Shown: positions 35,805 to 44,580 of the stretch, one piece after another
Layout: every line of letters starts with the position of its first letter
How positions within the stretch are numbered: the stretch's first letter is position 1
Assembly (NCBI RefSeq): GCF_003026455.1
Contig: NZ_PYMB01000018.1
Location: 1 to 64,000, forward strand
Length of the DNA stretch: 64,000 nucleotides
Reading direction: 5' to 3'
Source: Photobacterium rosenbergii
GTDB taxonomy: Bacteria > Pseudomonadota > Gammaproteobacteria > Enterobacterales > Vibrionaceae
Position numbers and translations under genes: made by a program
The notes under the pieces: model-generated
What the model saw: the letters and a program-made list of their open reading frames with translations, nothing else
Told to the model about the DNA's origin: nothing
Database searches by the model: none

Positions 35805-36950
35805 ATGACTACCCAAGCCTCTACTGCTGAACAGCCAATGAACAGCTCTATGCGCTGGGTCCGCTGGGCTAACCTAGCGTTCATGCTTTACGTTCTACTT
35901 GTTGCTGTATCGGTTGTGAGCAGCGGCTTTAAACTGTCTGTTGGTGAACAAGCTAAAACGCTCTTTGAGTTTGCCTCGCATCCGATTGCTGGCCTGATGA
36001 TCGGTCTGGTAGCGACATCGCTTATCCAGTCATCAAGCACAGTAACCTCTATCATTGTAGGTCTTGTTGCTGGCGGCCTGCCAGTCGAAACCGCGATCCC
36101 AATGGTTATGGGTGCTAACATGGGTACAACCCTAACCAATACCTTGGTTAGCCTTGGTCATGCTCGTTGTAACGAGGAATTCCGCCGTGCCTTTGCCAGT
36201 GCAACAATCCATGACTTCTTCAACCTGCTAGCTGTAGCTATCTTCCTACCATTGGAGATGATGTTCGGCCTGCTGGATAAGATTTCGACTTGGTTGGTAT
36301 CACCAATGATGGGTACTGCCAACATGGATATGGGTGGTCTTAACTTCATGAAGGCCGTTACTGGCCCGGGTGTTAACCTAATTAAAGGCCCACTGTCTAG
36401 CTTCGGTACTATGGGTGGCCTGTTCATGATTGCCATCGGTATCGGCTTGATTTTCATCTCTATTACAGCGATGGGTAAACTGATGCGTAGCCTAATGGTT
36501 GGCCGTGCACGTGAAATCCTGAAGAGCGCTATCGGCCGCGGTCCAGTACACGGCATCGCATCAGGTACAGTGGTAACGGTTCTGGTTCAGTCTTCTTCGA
36601 CCACAACCAGCCTGATGGTTCCGCTAGTAGGTACTGGTGTATTGAAAGTACGCGATGTATACCCATTCACCCTTGGTGCTAACATCGGTACATGTATCAC
36701 GGCTCTACTTGCAGCAACAGCAGTATCAGGTGAGTTCGCTGTGTTCGCACTGCAGATTGCATTGGTTCACTTGGCATTCAACCTAATGGCAACAGTACTT
36801 ATCTACGGTGTACCGTTCCTACGTGAACTACCGCTGAAAGGTGCCTTCTACCTAGGTGAAATCGGTACCAAGAGCAAAGCAGCAGTAGCTGGCTACATCG
36901 GTCTAGTATTCGTTGTTATCCCTGGTGCTATCCTAGCTCTGACAGCGTAA
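35805..36950 (+). CDS. nptA: Na+/phosphate cotransporter NptA
   Basis: 381 residues, PNaS (Na/Pi cotransporter) family. It carries two inverted repeats each with the family's QSSST motif (LIQSSSTVTS near 72 and LVQSSSTTTS near 266), and about 8-10 membrane helices. The start is the ATG at 35805 with GGAG eight bases upstream; the open frame continues 35 codons further upstream but runs through the probable promoter and Pho box. Related to V. cholerae NptA, which sits beside nhaR in that genome. Confidence 0.93.
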   Translation: MTTQASTAEQPMNSSMRWVRWANLAFMLYVLLVAVSVVSSGFKLSVGEQAKTLFEFASHPIAGLMIGLVATSLIQSSSTVTSIIVGLVAGGLPVETAIPMVMGANMGTTLTNTLVSLGHARCNEEFRRAFASATIHDFFNLLAVAIFLPLEMMFGLLDKISTWLVSPMMGTANMDMGGLNFMKAVTGPGVNLIKGPLSSFGTMGGLFMIAIGIGLIFISITAMGKLMRSLMVGRAREILKSAIGRGPVHGIASGTVVTVLVQSSSTTTSLMVPLVGTGVLKVRDVYPFTLGANIGTCITALLAATAVSGEFAVFALQIALVHLAFNLMATVLIYGVPFLRELPLKGAFYLGEIGTKSKAAVAGYIGLVFVVIPGAILALTA

Positions 36951-36972
36951 TCGCTCACAAAGAATCACTAAA

Positions 36973-36998
36973 CAAACCCCGCTTCGGCGGGGTTTTTT
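36973..36998 (+). terminator. Terminator of nptA
   Basis: AACCCCGC (36975-36982) and GCGGGGTT (36987-36994) around a TTCG tetraloop, then a run of T. Confidence 0.92.
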
Positions 36999-37015
36999 GT
37001 TATGCGGAAAACGAT

Positions 37016-37117
37016 GCTGTGGTGCTGTGGTGCTGTGGTGCTGTGGTGCTGTGGTGCTGTGGTGCTGTGGTGCTGTGGTGCTGTGGTGCTGTGGTGCTGT
37101 GGTGCTGTGGTGCTGTG
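37016..37117 (+). repeat. Tandem array, 12 copies of GCTGTGGT plus partial
   Basis: Twelve perfect 8-bp units (37016-37111) and a six-base partial unit. The array begins 18 bp after the nptA terminator. Open frames across it are artefacts. Confidence 0.97.
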
Positions 37118-37209
37118 CAAGTCTGCTTAGAAGGCTATTTTAGTCAAGCTATCTCGCTTCATTTTTTCTCATCATACTCCCTCCCAATTAGAATACTTTC
37201 GGCGTAATT

Positions 37210-37233
37210 CCATAGGACCACAGAACCATAGGG
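37210..37233. repeat. Three degenerate reverse-complement 8-mers downstream of the array
   Basis: CCATAGGA, CCACAGAA and CCATAGGG lie head to tail. The reverse complement of the array unit is CCACAGCA, so these are inverted, decayed relatives of the array 93 bp upstream. They end 30 bp before the thyA terminator. Confidence 0.7.
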
Positions 37234-37262
37234 CCGCTGCTCTATACCGCTTTTCACCCACA

Positions 37263-37287
37263 AAAAAGCCCCAAAAAGGGGCTTTTT
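37263..37287. terminator. Terminator of thyA
   Basis: AAAAAGCCCC (37263-37272) pairs with GGGGCTTTTT (37278-37287). T-runs lie on both strands. Confidence 0.9.
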
Positions 37288-37338
37288 GGGACTCAAAAGT
37301 GTTTCAGTAGCAATATTTTGTTACCCGCAGCAAGGTTT

Positions 37339-38190
37339 CTATACAGAAAAAGGGTACCTGATCGGGTCGTGATGCTGGTAGCCAACTACCTCGAAGTCAT
37401 CCATAGTGACCCAAGTTTCCAAATCTTCCAGCGATTTGATGTCAGGGTTGATCTTCAGCTGTGGTGACGGGAACGGCTCACGCTTGAGCTGGACATCACG
37501 CATCAGCTCTAGCTGATCTTCGTAGATGTGGGCATTGACGATCTTGTGGTATGCCTGTCCTGGTTTGTGGCCGGTGATCTGGGCCACCAGTGCCAACAGG
37601 GCAAAAACCTGGATTTGGTTGAAATTCAGCCCCAGAGGAACATCACAAGAGCGCTGGTAGCTGGTCAGGTGAAGGGTGTCACCAACCAAAGAGAAAGTGT
37701 GGGTGTGCATACACGGGCGCAAGCAGCCCATATCAAACTCACCTGGGTTGTAAAACGTCAGGATCTCACCACGGTCATCAATGCCTTTGCTCAGGTTATC
37801 GATGATTTTACGCAGTTGGTCGATTGTGCTGCCATCTGGCTTTTGCCAGCTACGGCCCTGTACGCCATAGACTCGGCCCATATCATCCTCACCCTTACGG
37901 TGCGGGTTTGCCAGCCAAGCCGCATTATCGTTGGCATTCATATCCCAGGTCTTGGTACCCAGAGCACGGAAATCTGAAGCATTGTCGTAGCCGCGGATAT
38001 AACCCAGCATCTCTGCAATCGCCGCTTTCCAGAAACTCTTGCGGGTGGTGATCAGCGGAAACTGGTTGTTGGCAACATCATAGTTCAAGTCGGCGTTGAT
38101 CACCGTCAGGCATCGCTTGCCTGTACGCTCGTTCTCAACCCATACTCCTTCGTCCACAATGCGCTGGCAAAGCGCGAGATACTGTTTCAT
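37339..38190 (-). CDS. thyA: Thymidylate synthase ThyA
   Basis: 283 residues, the longer Vibrio-type ThyA (E. coli 264). It methylates dUMP to dTMP using methylene-tetrahydrofolate. The nucleophile Cys160 is in CLRPCMH; the dUMP-binding QRSCDVPLGLNFN and the C-terminal PFSV are present. It is preceded by lgt, 132 bp away with its own terminator, and followed by a convergent repeat region. Confidence 0.97.
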   Translation of the reverse strand: MKQYLALCQRIVDEGVWVENERTGKRCLTVINADLNYDVANNQFPLITTRKSFWKAAIAEMLGYIRGYDNASDFRALGTKTWDMNANDNAAWLANPHRKGEDDMGRVYGVQGRSWQKPDGSTIDQLRKIIDNLSKGIDDRGEILTFYNPGEFDMGCLRPCMHTHTFSLVGDTLHLTSYQRSCDVPLGLNFNQIQVFALLALVAQITGHKPGQAYHKIVNAHIYEDQLELMRDVQLKREPFPSPQLKINPDIKSLEDLETWVTMDDFEVVGYQHHDPIRYPFSV

Positions 38191-38280
38191 GGTTCCGCTG
38201 GCCCTAATTCAAAATTTCAAGTGCGGCTAATTCTACACGAAACCACAAATTATTCAGGGAGAGATTATCTCTGGACACAA

Positions 38281-38304
38281 AAAAGGCAGCCCTCGGGCTG
38301 CCTT
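38281..38304 (-). terminator. Terminator of lgt
   Basis: AAGGCAGCCC pairs with GGGCTGCCTT; the minus strand continues TTTTGTGTC. Confidence 0.88.
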
Positions 38305-38322
38305 GTTATCATTTGTTTGGAA

Positions 38323-39129
38323 TTAGGCTGTCTTGCCCTTTGGCTGGCACTTGTAGGCCCACAGCATCATCAGGGCGCCACCAATGACCATTGGCAGTGA
38401 CAGGATCTGTCCCATGCTGATCCAGCCGCCGAACAAGCCAAGGTGTGCATCCGGTTCGCGGAAGTACTCGACGATAAAGCGGAAGCTGCCATAACCGAAT
38501 AGGAACAAGCCTGAGGCCGCACCGGCTGGGCGAGGCTTACGGATGAACACATTGAGGATGATCATCAGCACCAGGCCTTCAAGGAAGAACTCGTACAACT
38601 GAGAGGGATGGCGTGGCAACGGGCCTCCCGTCGGAAAGACCATTCCCCATGGCGAGTCAGTTACCCTTCCCCATAGCTCACCATTGATGAAGTTGCCCAA
38701 CCGGCCAACCCCCAACCCGAATGGCACCAACGGCGCAATAAAGTCGGCAACATTAAAGAAGGTGCGGTTGTTCTTGTAGGCATACCAGAACATTGCTGCA
38801 ATCACACCGAGCAAGCCGCCATGGAACGACATACCGCCGGTCCATACCTTGAACAAGTACAGCGGATTATCCAAAAACAGTGGGAAGTTGTAGAACAGCA
38901 CGTAACCTATACGGCCACCCAGCACGACGCCGAGGAAGCCAGCAAACAACAAGTCACTGACCTGCTCGCGGGTCCAGCCACTACCTGGCTTATCAGCCCG
39001 GCGATTAGCCAGCCACATGGCAAATACAAACCCCAATAAATACATCATGCCATACCAGCGGATGGCTAACGGCCCGATTTCAATCAACACCGGATCAATA
39101 TTCGGAAACGTTAAATAACCTTGGCTCAT
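38323..39129 (-). CDS. lgt: Prolipoprotein diacylglyceryl transferase Lgt
   Basis: 268 residues, seven membrane helices. It attaches diacylglycerol from phosphatidylglycerol to the lipobox cysteine, the first step of lipoprotein maturation (LspA is the next). The signature GRLGNFINGELWGR lies near 143-156 and the essential HGGLLG near 104. The start is the ATG at 39129 (MSQGYLTFPNID), preferred over a TTG one codon upstream. It lies between a TSUP permease and thyA. Confidence 0.96.
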   Translation of the reverse strand: MSQGYLTFPNIDPVLIEIGPLAIRWYGMMYLLGFVFAMWLANRRADKPGSGWTREQVSDLLFAGFLGVVLGGRIGYVLFYNFPLFLDNPLYLFKVWTGGMSFHGGLLGVIAAMFWYAYKNNRTFFNVADFIAPLVPFGLGVGRLGNFINGELWGRVTDSPWGMVFPTGGPLPRHPSQLYEFFLEGLVLMIILNVFIRKPRPAGAASGLFLFGYGSFRFIVEYFREPDAHLGLFGGWISMGQILSLPMVIGGALMMLWAYKCQPKGKTA

Positions 39130-39171
39130 CAATTTTATCTCTATACTTCACAGGCAATATGCCTATGATGA

Positions 39172-39993
39172 CTACCCCATAAACATTTTGATACTGACAA
39201 ACAGTAAAAAAATCGCAAATATTTTCTTAAGTACTGGCGTTGGTAAATGGCTCACCCAAGCTGCACCAAACCGGGTGGTCTGCATCGAGACCAGCACAAT
39301 CCCGAGCAATGCAGGTAAATAGACATAGCCCAAGCTCATCGGTGGTAAAGCCTGCTCCCCTACTCCAGCCAGGACAAATCCGGTCATCCCCGCAATAGCA
39401 ATCAGTGCGCCGGAAAACGAAGCACAACCGATAGCCCGTCGCATTTCAACCCCATGCCAATTGAGGTATGGCACAGTCAAAGAGCCACCACCAATACCGG
39501 CTAAACTGGACACTACACCAATCACACCGCCTGAGCAGAATGTTCCCAGACCACCAGGTAAATCATGCTTACCGCTAAACCGCATCGACAACAGCATTTG
39601 CGTGGCCAGCAATAAAACAATAATGGCAAAGATTTTCGGCAGCATCGAGGAAGGCACCAACTCAGCAACAAAACTGCCACCCAACCCACCAATGACAACA
39701 CCTGGCGCCAAGCTGCGCACAATGGTCAAATCTACATTGCCGAGCCGAAAGTGATTTCGGGCCGAAGAACCTGATGTCAGCACTATGCTGGCAAGGGACG
39801 TCCCCAGCGCAATATGCATCACCAAACCCGCTTCGATACCGGCTTTCGGCAGCAACCAGACCAGTGCAGGTACAACCAGCAAACCACCGCCGATACCCAG
39901 CAAACCTGCTAAAATACCGACCACCGCGCCAAGCACCAGGCAATAGCCGAACACCCACAGTTCACTGCCATACATAGACAAAATGTCGGCCAT
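39172..39993 (-). CDS. TauE/SafE (TSUP) family permease
   Basis: 273 residues, about 8 membrane helices in two repeats, each with the family motif: LLGIGGGLLVVPALVW near 32 and LAGIGGGSLTVPYLN near 153. TSUP proteins move sulfur-containing organic anions such as sulfite or sulfoacetate; the substrate cannot be told here. The start is the ATG at 39993 with GTGAG just upstream; a GTG three codons earlier is possible. It lies between ptsP and lgt with short gaps, so probably in the same operon. Confidence 0.85.
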   Translation of the reverse strand: MADILSMYGSELWVFGYCLVLGAVVGILAGLLGIGGGLLVVPALVWLLPKAGIEAGLVMHIALGTSLASIVLTSGSSARNHFRLGNVDLTIVRSLAPGVVIGGLGGSFVAELVPSSMLPKIFAIIVLLLATQMLLSMRFSGKHDLPGGLGTFCSGGVIGVVSSLAGIGGGSLTVPYLNWHGVEMRRAIGCASFSGALIAIAGMTGFVLAGVGEQALPPMSLGYVYLPALLGIVLVSMQTTRFGAAWVSHLPTPVLKKIFAIFLLFVSIKMFMG

Positions 39994-40023
39994 ACTACTC
40001 ACACCAATGACAACACAACAAGG

Positions 40024-42279
40024 CTACTTACCAGCACGGATAAAACCGCCCAAACCATGGCCATCAACAAACTCAATCGTATTGCGCCGCACTTCATCGG
40101 CATAGGTTGCCGACAGGGCGAAATCCGCCAACTGCTGCATATCACTCACCGATACATGGCGCAGCATATATTTTATCTTGGCTACATTACGGGTATTCAT
40201 ACTCAGTGAACGGTAACCCATCCCCACCAGTAACAAGGCACCAATAGGATCACCGGCTAACTCACCGCAGACACTGACTGGCAATTGCAACTGCTGGCTC
40301 ACGTCAATAATATGCTTGAGCGCATGGATCACTGACGGATGCAGTGCATCATAGACACCGGCAACCCGCGAATTGTTCCGGTCAACAGCCAACAAATATT
40401 GGGTTAAGTCATTGCTACCAACAGAAATGTAGTCCACCCGCCCTTTCAAGACCGGTAACTGGTAGAGGATGGAAGGGACTTCAATCATGATCCCGATACG
40501 CGGCCTACGCAGTGTATAACCCTGCTCGGCAGCTGTTTTCGCCACCTCGGTATAGGCCCGCTCAATCAGGGTCAGTGACTCGTCCAACTCAGCAATACCG
40601 GAAATCATCGGCAGCAGGATATCCATGTTGTCATGGCCAATACTCGCCTTGAGCATCGCCCGAACTTGGATCAAAAAGATTTCTGGATGATCGAGGGTAA
40701 AGCGGATCCCGCGCCAGCCAAGGAACGGGTTGTCCTCTTCAATCGCCAGGTATGGCAAGGGTTTATCCCCACCAATATCCAAGGTTCGCATCACCACCGG
40801 TTTACCGCAGTAGGTTTCGAGGATCGACTGGTATTGCTGGGTTTGCTCTTCCTCAGAAGGGAAACTACGCTGCAGCAAGAAAGGCACCTCTGTACGGTAC
40901 AAACCCACGCCATCAACACCTCGGTTAACTGCGATACTGGTATCGGCACTGAGACCGGCATTGAGGAAAATATTGATCCGCTCGTTATCCAGCGTCGCCG
41001 CCGGTTTATCCAGTCCGGTCTCAACCACAGCGGCTAGTTCTTGCTCTTCCTTCTGTAGGCGGAGGTATTCAGCCAGCACATGGCGGTTTGGGTTGACCAG
41101 AAGATCGCCCCGGTAGCCATCAACAATAACCTGACTGTTATGAATTTTCTCCGGTACAAAATCAACGCCCATGACCGCAGGGATCCCAAGCGCCCTTGAG
41201 AGTATCGCAGCATGGGAGTTAGCCGCCCCTTCTTGAGAAACGACGGCAGCCAATTTATCGCGTGGCACACTGGCTAGCATGGCCGCAGTCAACTCGCGGG
41301 TCAGCAACACCACCGGTTCATCCCAAGCATGCTCGGTAACTTCTTCATTAGCCAAAAAGAACAGCAGGCGCTGGCCGAGCTCACGGATATCTTGTGCCCG
41401 TTCTTTGAGATAGGCATCTTCCATATTGGCAAAACGGGCAGAATAGGTTTCGACCACTTGGCGAATCGCCCACTCTGCCAAGTCACCACCCGCGATTTTG
41501 TGGAACAGATCCTTGCGCAGCATAGGATCATTGAGCAGGTGACTAAACAAGTCGAAAATTGCCAGCGTTTCCTTGTGCAACTCACTATCGAAGCGCTTGC
41601 GCAGGCGACGGAATTCAGCACTCGCCAGTTCGATGGCAATACTCAGCCGTTCTTGCTCTTCCTCCCGATCCAAACAGGAGGCAGGGGAGACCAACTCTAA
41701 CCGAGGTTGATTATCATCCCACCAAGCACGGGCAACCGCGACACCGGTCGATGCCGCCGAACCGACCAAATGCAAGCCGTTATGTTGATCCGGCCACATC
41801 CCCTGCGCTTTGGCATGGGCCAGCAACACTGCCAACTGCGCCGCCAGGGTAACCATAAACGACTCTTCGCTTTCATCGAACTCGCGCTGCTCACGCTGCT
41901 GGATAACCAAAACACCCAAGACCTGGCGCTGGTGAATAATAGGGGTACCAAAAAAGGAACTGAAAGATTCTTCCCCGATCCCGGGAAGATGTTTGAAATG
42001 GGGGTGATGCCGCGCGTCGGCGACATTGATTGGTTCGGCCCTATCGGCAACCAACCCCACAAGGCCCTGCCCAAAAGGCAGGCCGACATGACGGTGGGGC
42101 TTTCTTAGCCCCTTGGTTGCCATCAAGGTAAAACGCTGTCGCTGCTGATCAGCAATGTACACCGAACAACACTCGGTTTTCATTGCCTTGCAGGTGCTGA
42201 TCACCAGTTGTTCCAGGGCATCAAGCAGACTCGGGGCAGTCGCCACCTTTTCAACAATTTCTCTTAGTTGCGTCAGCAT
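40024..42279 (-). CDS. ptsP: Phosphoenolpyruvate-protein phosphotransferase PtsP (EI-Ntr)
   Basis: 751 residues. An N-terminal GAF domain (about 15-160; binds glutamine in E. coli) is fused to an Enzyme I module. The phospho-histidine lies in GAANSHAAILSRALGIPAV near 355. The C-terminal PEP-binding barrel carries RTLDIGGDKPLPYL and SVGSNDLTQYLLAVDR. It starts the nitrogen PTS phosphorelay to NPr and EIIA-Ntr. It lies 27 bp downstream of rppH in the conserved rppH-ptsP pair. Confidence 0.97.
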   Translation of the reverse strand: MLTQLREIVEKVATAPSLLDALEQLVISTCKAMKTECCSVYIADQQRQRFTLMATKGLRKPHRHVGLPFGQGLVGLVADRAEPINVADARHHPHFKHLPGIGEESFSSFFGTPIIHQRQVLGVLVIQQREQREFDESEESFMVTLAAQLAVLLAHAKAQGMWPDQHNGLHLVGSAASTGVAVARAWWDDNQPRLELVSPASCLDREEEQERLSIAIELASAEFRRLRKRFDSELHKETLAIFDLFSHLLNDPMLRKDLFHKIAGGDLAEWAIRQVVETYSARFANMEDAYLKERAQDIRELGQRLLFFLANEEVTEHAWDEPVVLLTRELTAAMLASVPRDKLAAVVSQEGAANSHAAILSRALGIPAVMGVDFVPEKIHNSQVIVDGYRGDLLVNPNRHVLAEYLRLQKEEQELAAVVETGLDKPAATLDNERINIFLNAGLSADTSIAVNRGVDGVGLYRTEVPFLLQRSFPSEEEQTQQYQSILETYCGKPVVMRTLDIGGDKPLPYLAIEEDNPFLGWRGIRFTLDHPEIFLIQVRAMLKASIGHDNMDILLPMISGIAELDESLTLIERAYTEVAKTAAEQGYTLRRPRIGIMIEVPSILYQLPVLKGRVDYISVGSNDLTQYLLAVDRNNSRVAGVYDALHPSVIHALKHIIDVSQQLQLPVSVCGELAGDPIGALLLVGMGYRSLSMNTRNVAKIKYMLRHVSVSDMQQLADFALSATYADEVRRNTIEFVDGHGLGGFIRAGK

Positions 42280-42306
42280 AATCCGCCCCGCTCCCTACCA
42301 ACTGGC

Positions 42307-42825
42307 CTAGCCGCGTTTGCCCCGGCGCTTTTTTCGTTCTTTGCGCTCTTTAAAAGGCATGGCTATGGCAGCAAATTCTTTTAATGCTCTGCGATAAACA
42401 TCTCGCTTGAAGGACACAACCTGACGCACCGGATACCAATAGCTGACCCAACGCCAACCATCGAATTCAGGTGTGCTGCCACGCTGCATGTTCACCTTTG
42501 ACTCATCGCACTCTAGACTGAGCAGAAACCATTTCTGCTTTTGCCCGATACAAACTGGCTTAGAATCCCAGCGCACCAGTCGCTTGGGTAACTTGTAGCG
42601 AAGCCAATGGCGGCTTGACGCCACAATACGTACATCCTTCTTGGTTAGCCCTACTTCCTCGTAGAGTTCCCGGTACATAGCTTGTTCAGGCGTCTCACCC
42701 TCGTCTATACCACCTTGCGGAAACTGCCAGGAATGTTGTCCATATCGTCGAGCCCAGAATACTTGGCCATGGCTATTACAGATCACAATACCCACATTTG
42801 GGCGGTACCCATCGCCATCAATCAC
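42307..42825 (-). CDS. rppH: RNA pyrophosphohydrolase RppH
   Basis: 172 residues. It removes pyrophosphate from mRNA 5' ends and so triggers RNase E decay. The Nudix box GGIDEGETPEQAMYRELYEEVG lies near 38-59. The C-terminus is a strongly basic tail (KERKERKKRRGKRG). It is first in the rppH-ptsP-(TSUP)-lgt series and divergent from mutH. Confidence 0.97.
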   Translation of the reverse strand: MIDGDGYRPNVGIVICNSHGQVFWARRYGQHSWQFPQGGIDEGETPEQAMYRELYEEVGLTKKDVRIVASSRHWLRYKLPKRLVRWDSKPVCIGQKQKWFLLSLECDESKVNMQRGSTPEFDGWRWVSYWYPVRQVVSFKRDVYRRALKEFAAIAMPFKERKERKKRRGKRG

Positions 42826-43406
42826 TGGACGACCTCAATTAAATCTCTATTAATAGTGATTTTTTCACAGACAACCCAATGGGTAAACAAACATTGTTAT
42901 TTATCCTTCTATTTTCCTAGCCAAGCCTCATAATCTGGATAACTTTTGACTTCTGGCTACTTTATAAACACCACAATGAGACCCAGCCCACATTTATACA
43001 CGATTTCTGTGGATAGAATTGTGAAGAAGCCGTCAATCCAGCGGGTTACTGTTCCATACTTGATAGTAGGCATGTCATAAAAAACCACCTCAACCCAATA
43101 AAAAAACCTTTATAAACATAGCTTAATTACAATTTAATTAATGTTCACACTCAATTGTGACAAGATCATTTCTGCCACAACTTTAGATCGGTCAAAGATC
43201 AACCAGCCATCATTTTATCCACATCAAAAAGCAGCAACCACTCAAAAAACCATCACACAACTGGTCAAATTAGCAACCAACCCCTGTATAAAAACACATA
43301 TTCAACCAAATAAAGTTTTTTCGCCCATTTAGCTGTGGATAACTAGATAATAGGATCCTCGGATGCAGCTATGGTAGGATCGCCTGCCATTAACAAGGTA
43401 GACACC
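42826..43406. other. AT-rich rppH-mutH intergenic region with DnaA boxes and GATC cluster
   Basis: 581 bp without genes. It contains two perfect DnaA boxes (43215-43223 plus, 43334-43342 minus), three near-consensus boxes (42934-42942, 42994-43002, 43008-43016) and five GATC sites at 43164, 43186, 43197, 43354 and 43378. The promoters of rppH and mutH must also lie here. Function is inferred; see findings. Confidence 0.55.
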
Positions 43407-44075
43407 ATGCAACCGACGCCGAAGACAGAACAGGAACTATTGACGCGAGCCAATGCACTGGCCGGGATGACCCTCGGTGAGCTGGCGCACATGGCAAATA
43501 TCACCGTTCCCGCCGATCTTCGACGTGATAAAGGCTGGGTGGGGCAACTGCTTGAATGGCACCTTGGCGCCACAGCCGGCAGCAAGCCGGTACCCGACTT
43601 TGCCGAACTTGGCATTGAGCTCAAGACAATTCCGGTGGGGTATCATGGCAAGCCGTTAGAAACGACTTTTGTCTGTGTTGCCCCTCTGATTGGGTTACAC
43701 GGCTTACGCTGGGAAAACAGCCATATCCGCCACAAACTTGCCCGTGTACTGTGGATCCCGGTTGAAGGTGAACGGGATATTCCTTTAGCTGATCGCCATG
43801 TCGGCTCGCCACTGTTATGGAGCCCATCGCCAGAGGAAGAACAGCAACTCCGGCAAGATTGGGAAGAATTGATGGATATGATAGTGCTAGGCCAGGTTGA
43901 ACAAATCACAGCGCGTCACGGCGAAGTGCTACAGTTACGCCCGAAAGCGGCCAACAGCAAAGCGCTGACAGAAGCCTATGGTGCCAATGGCCAGCCGATC
44001 AAAACCCTGCCGCGAGGCTTCTACCTCAAGACCCAGTTTACGGCAGGCCTGCTGGAAAAGTATTTTATCCTTTAG
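43407..44075 (+). CDS. mutH: DNA mismatch repair endonuclease MutH
   Basis: 222 residues. It nicks the unmethylated strand at hemimethylated GATC during methyl-directed mismatch repair, activated by MutL. The active-site D-E-K set lies in DFAELGIELKTIP near 62-75; the RRDKGWVGQLLE segment is typical. The start is the ATG at 43407 with AAGGT upstream, matching other MutH; a 12-codon extension is possible but unlikely. MutH implies Dam methylation in this host. Confidence 0.96.
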   Translation: MQPTPKTEQELLTRANALAGMTLGELAHMANITVPADLRRDKGWVGQLLEWHLGATAGSKPVPDFAELGIELKTIPVGYHGKPLETTFVCVAPLIGLHGLRWENSHIRHKLARVLWIPVEGERDIPLADRHVGSPLLWSPSPEEEQQLRQDWEELMDMIVLGQVEQITARHGEVLQLRPKAANSKALTEAYGANGQPIKTLPRGFYLKTQFTAGLLEKYFIL

Positions 44076-44101
44076 CCAACGGCTGATTCTTTAAATCTTC
44101 C

Positions 44102-44404
44102 CTAAAGTGCGATTGTCATATCTTCCCGGCAGCTACTTACCTGGCCATCCGGCGAGAACTCATCATAGGGATCGATAACCCTGAGGGTCACACTGGTGAT
44201 CCCAAGAGGCCGTAATAGATCCCCCGCCTGTTCAATCGACTGGAACTTGACCATCTCGCCGCCATCGGTCTTTAGCGGCTCAAGGTGATGTTTATACTCG
44301 ACCTCTATCAAGTAATCGGAGCAACCAGCATAACTCGTCAGGATACACGCAGGGATGGCCCCGTTACCTGCTTTTGTCCAGTGCTTAAGCTGTGACAGCT
44401 TCAT
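44102..44404 (-). CDS. Conserved hypothetical protein (DUF6482-like)
   Basis: 100 residues, no signal peptide or membrane segment. The core YAGCSDYLIEVEYKHHLEPL and a later LLRPLGITSVTLRVIDPYDE resemble a small family of gammaproteobacterial proteins of unknown function, which I recall as DUF6482; this assignment is from memory. The start is the ATG at 44404, which has GGGGAGAGG four bases upstream; an ATG six codons earlier lacks a good site. It converges with mutH and diverges from the next gene. Confidence 0.75.
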   Translation of the reverse strand: MKLSQLKHWTKAGNGAIPACILTSYAGCSDYLIEVEYKHHLEPLKTDGGEMVKFQSIEQAGDLLRPLGITSVTLRVIDPYDEFSPDGQVSSCREDMTIAL

Positions 44405-44580
44405 TTCGCCTCTCCCCAACATTACCCAATAAAACAGCCCAATACAGCTTAACTATTGGTCACAATCATCCTCCCAGCAAGGTCAGGATAGAGACTCGGT
44501 AGGGTGTTGTGGGACTTCTCACACTATTGAACTCGCGCTATAGTCGAAAAAAGAACATCTGCTGAGTCCAAGGAGGGCTA

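Larger units (their letters stand above)
36951..37338. other. Convergent intergenic region nptA/thyA holding a tandem-repeat locus
   Basis: 388 bp containing, in order, the nptA terminator, a 12-copy 8-bp array, a 92-bp spacer, three degenerate reverse-complement 8-mers and the thyA terminator. No coding potential apart from array artefacts. Confidence 0.8.

Noticed and set aside
37019..37207. Plus-strand frame rich in Cys-Gly-Ala-Val across the 8-bp array
   Set aside because: An array artefact with no start signal.
43141..43332. 63-codon plus-strand frame before mutH
   Set aside because: Low-complexity AT-rich sequence containing a DnaA box; no ribosome site or protein-like composition.
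42826..43406. Chromosomal origin oriC
   Set aside because: Despite DnaA boxes, the oriC-flanking genes (mioC, mnmG) are absent and the gene context is rppH-mutH, so a secondary DnaA-binding locus is the more modest reading.
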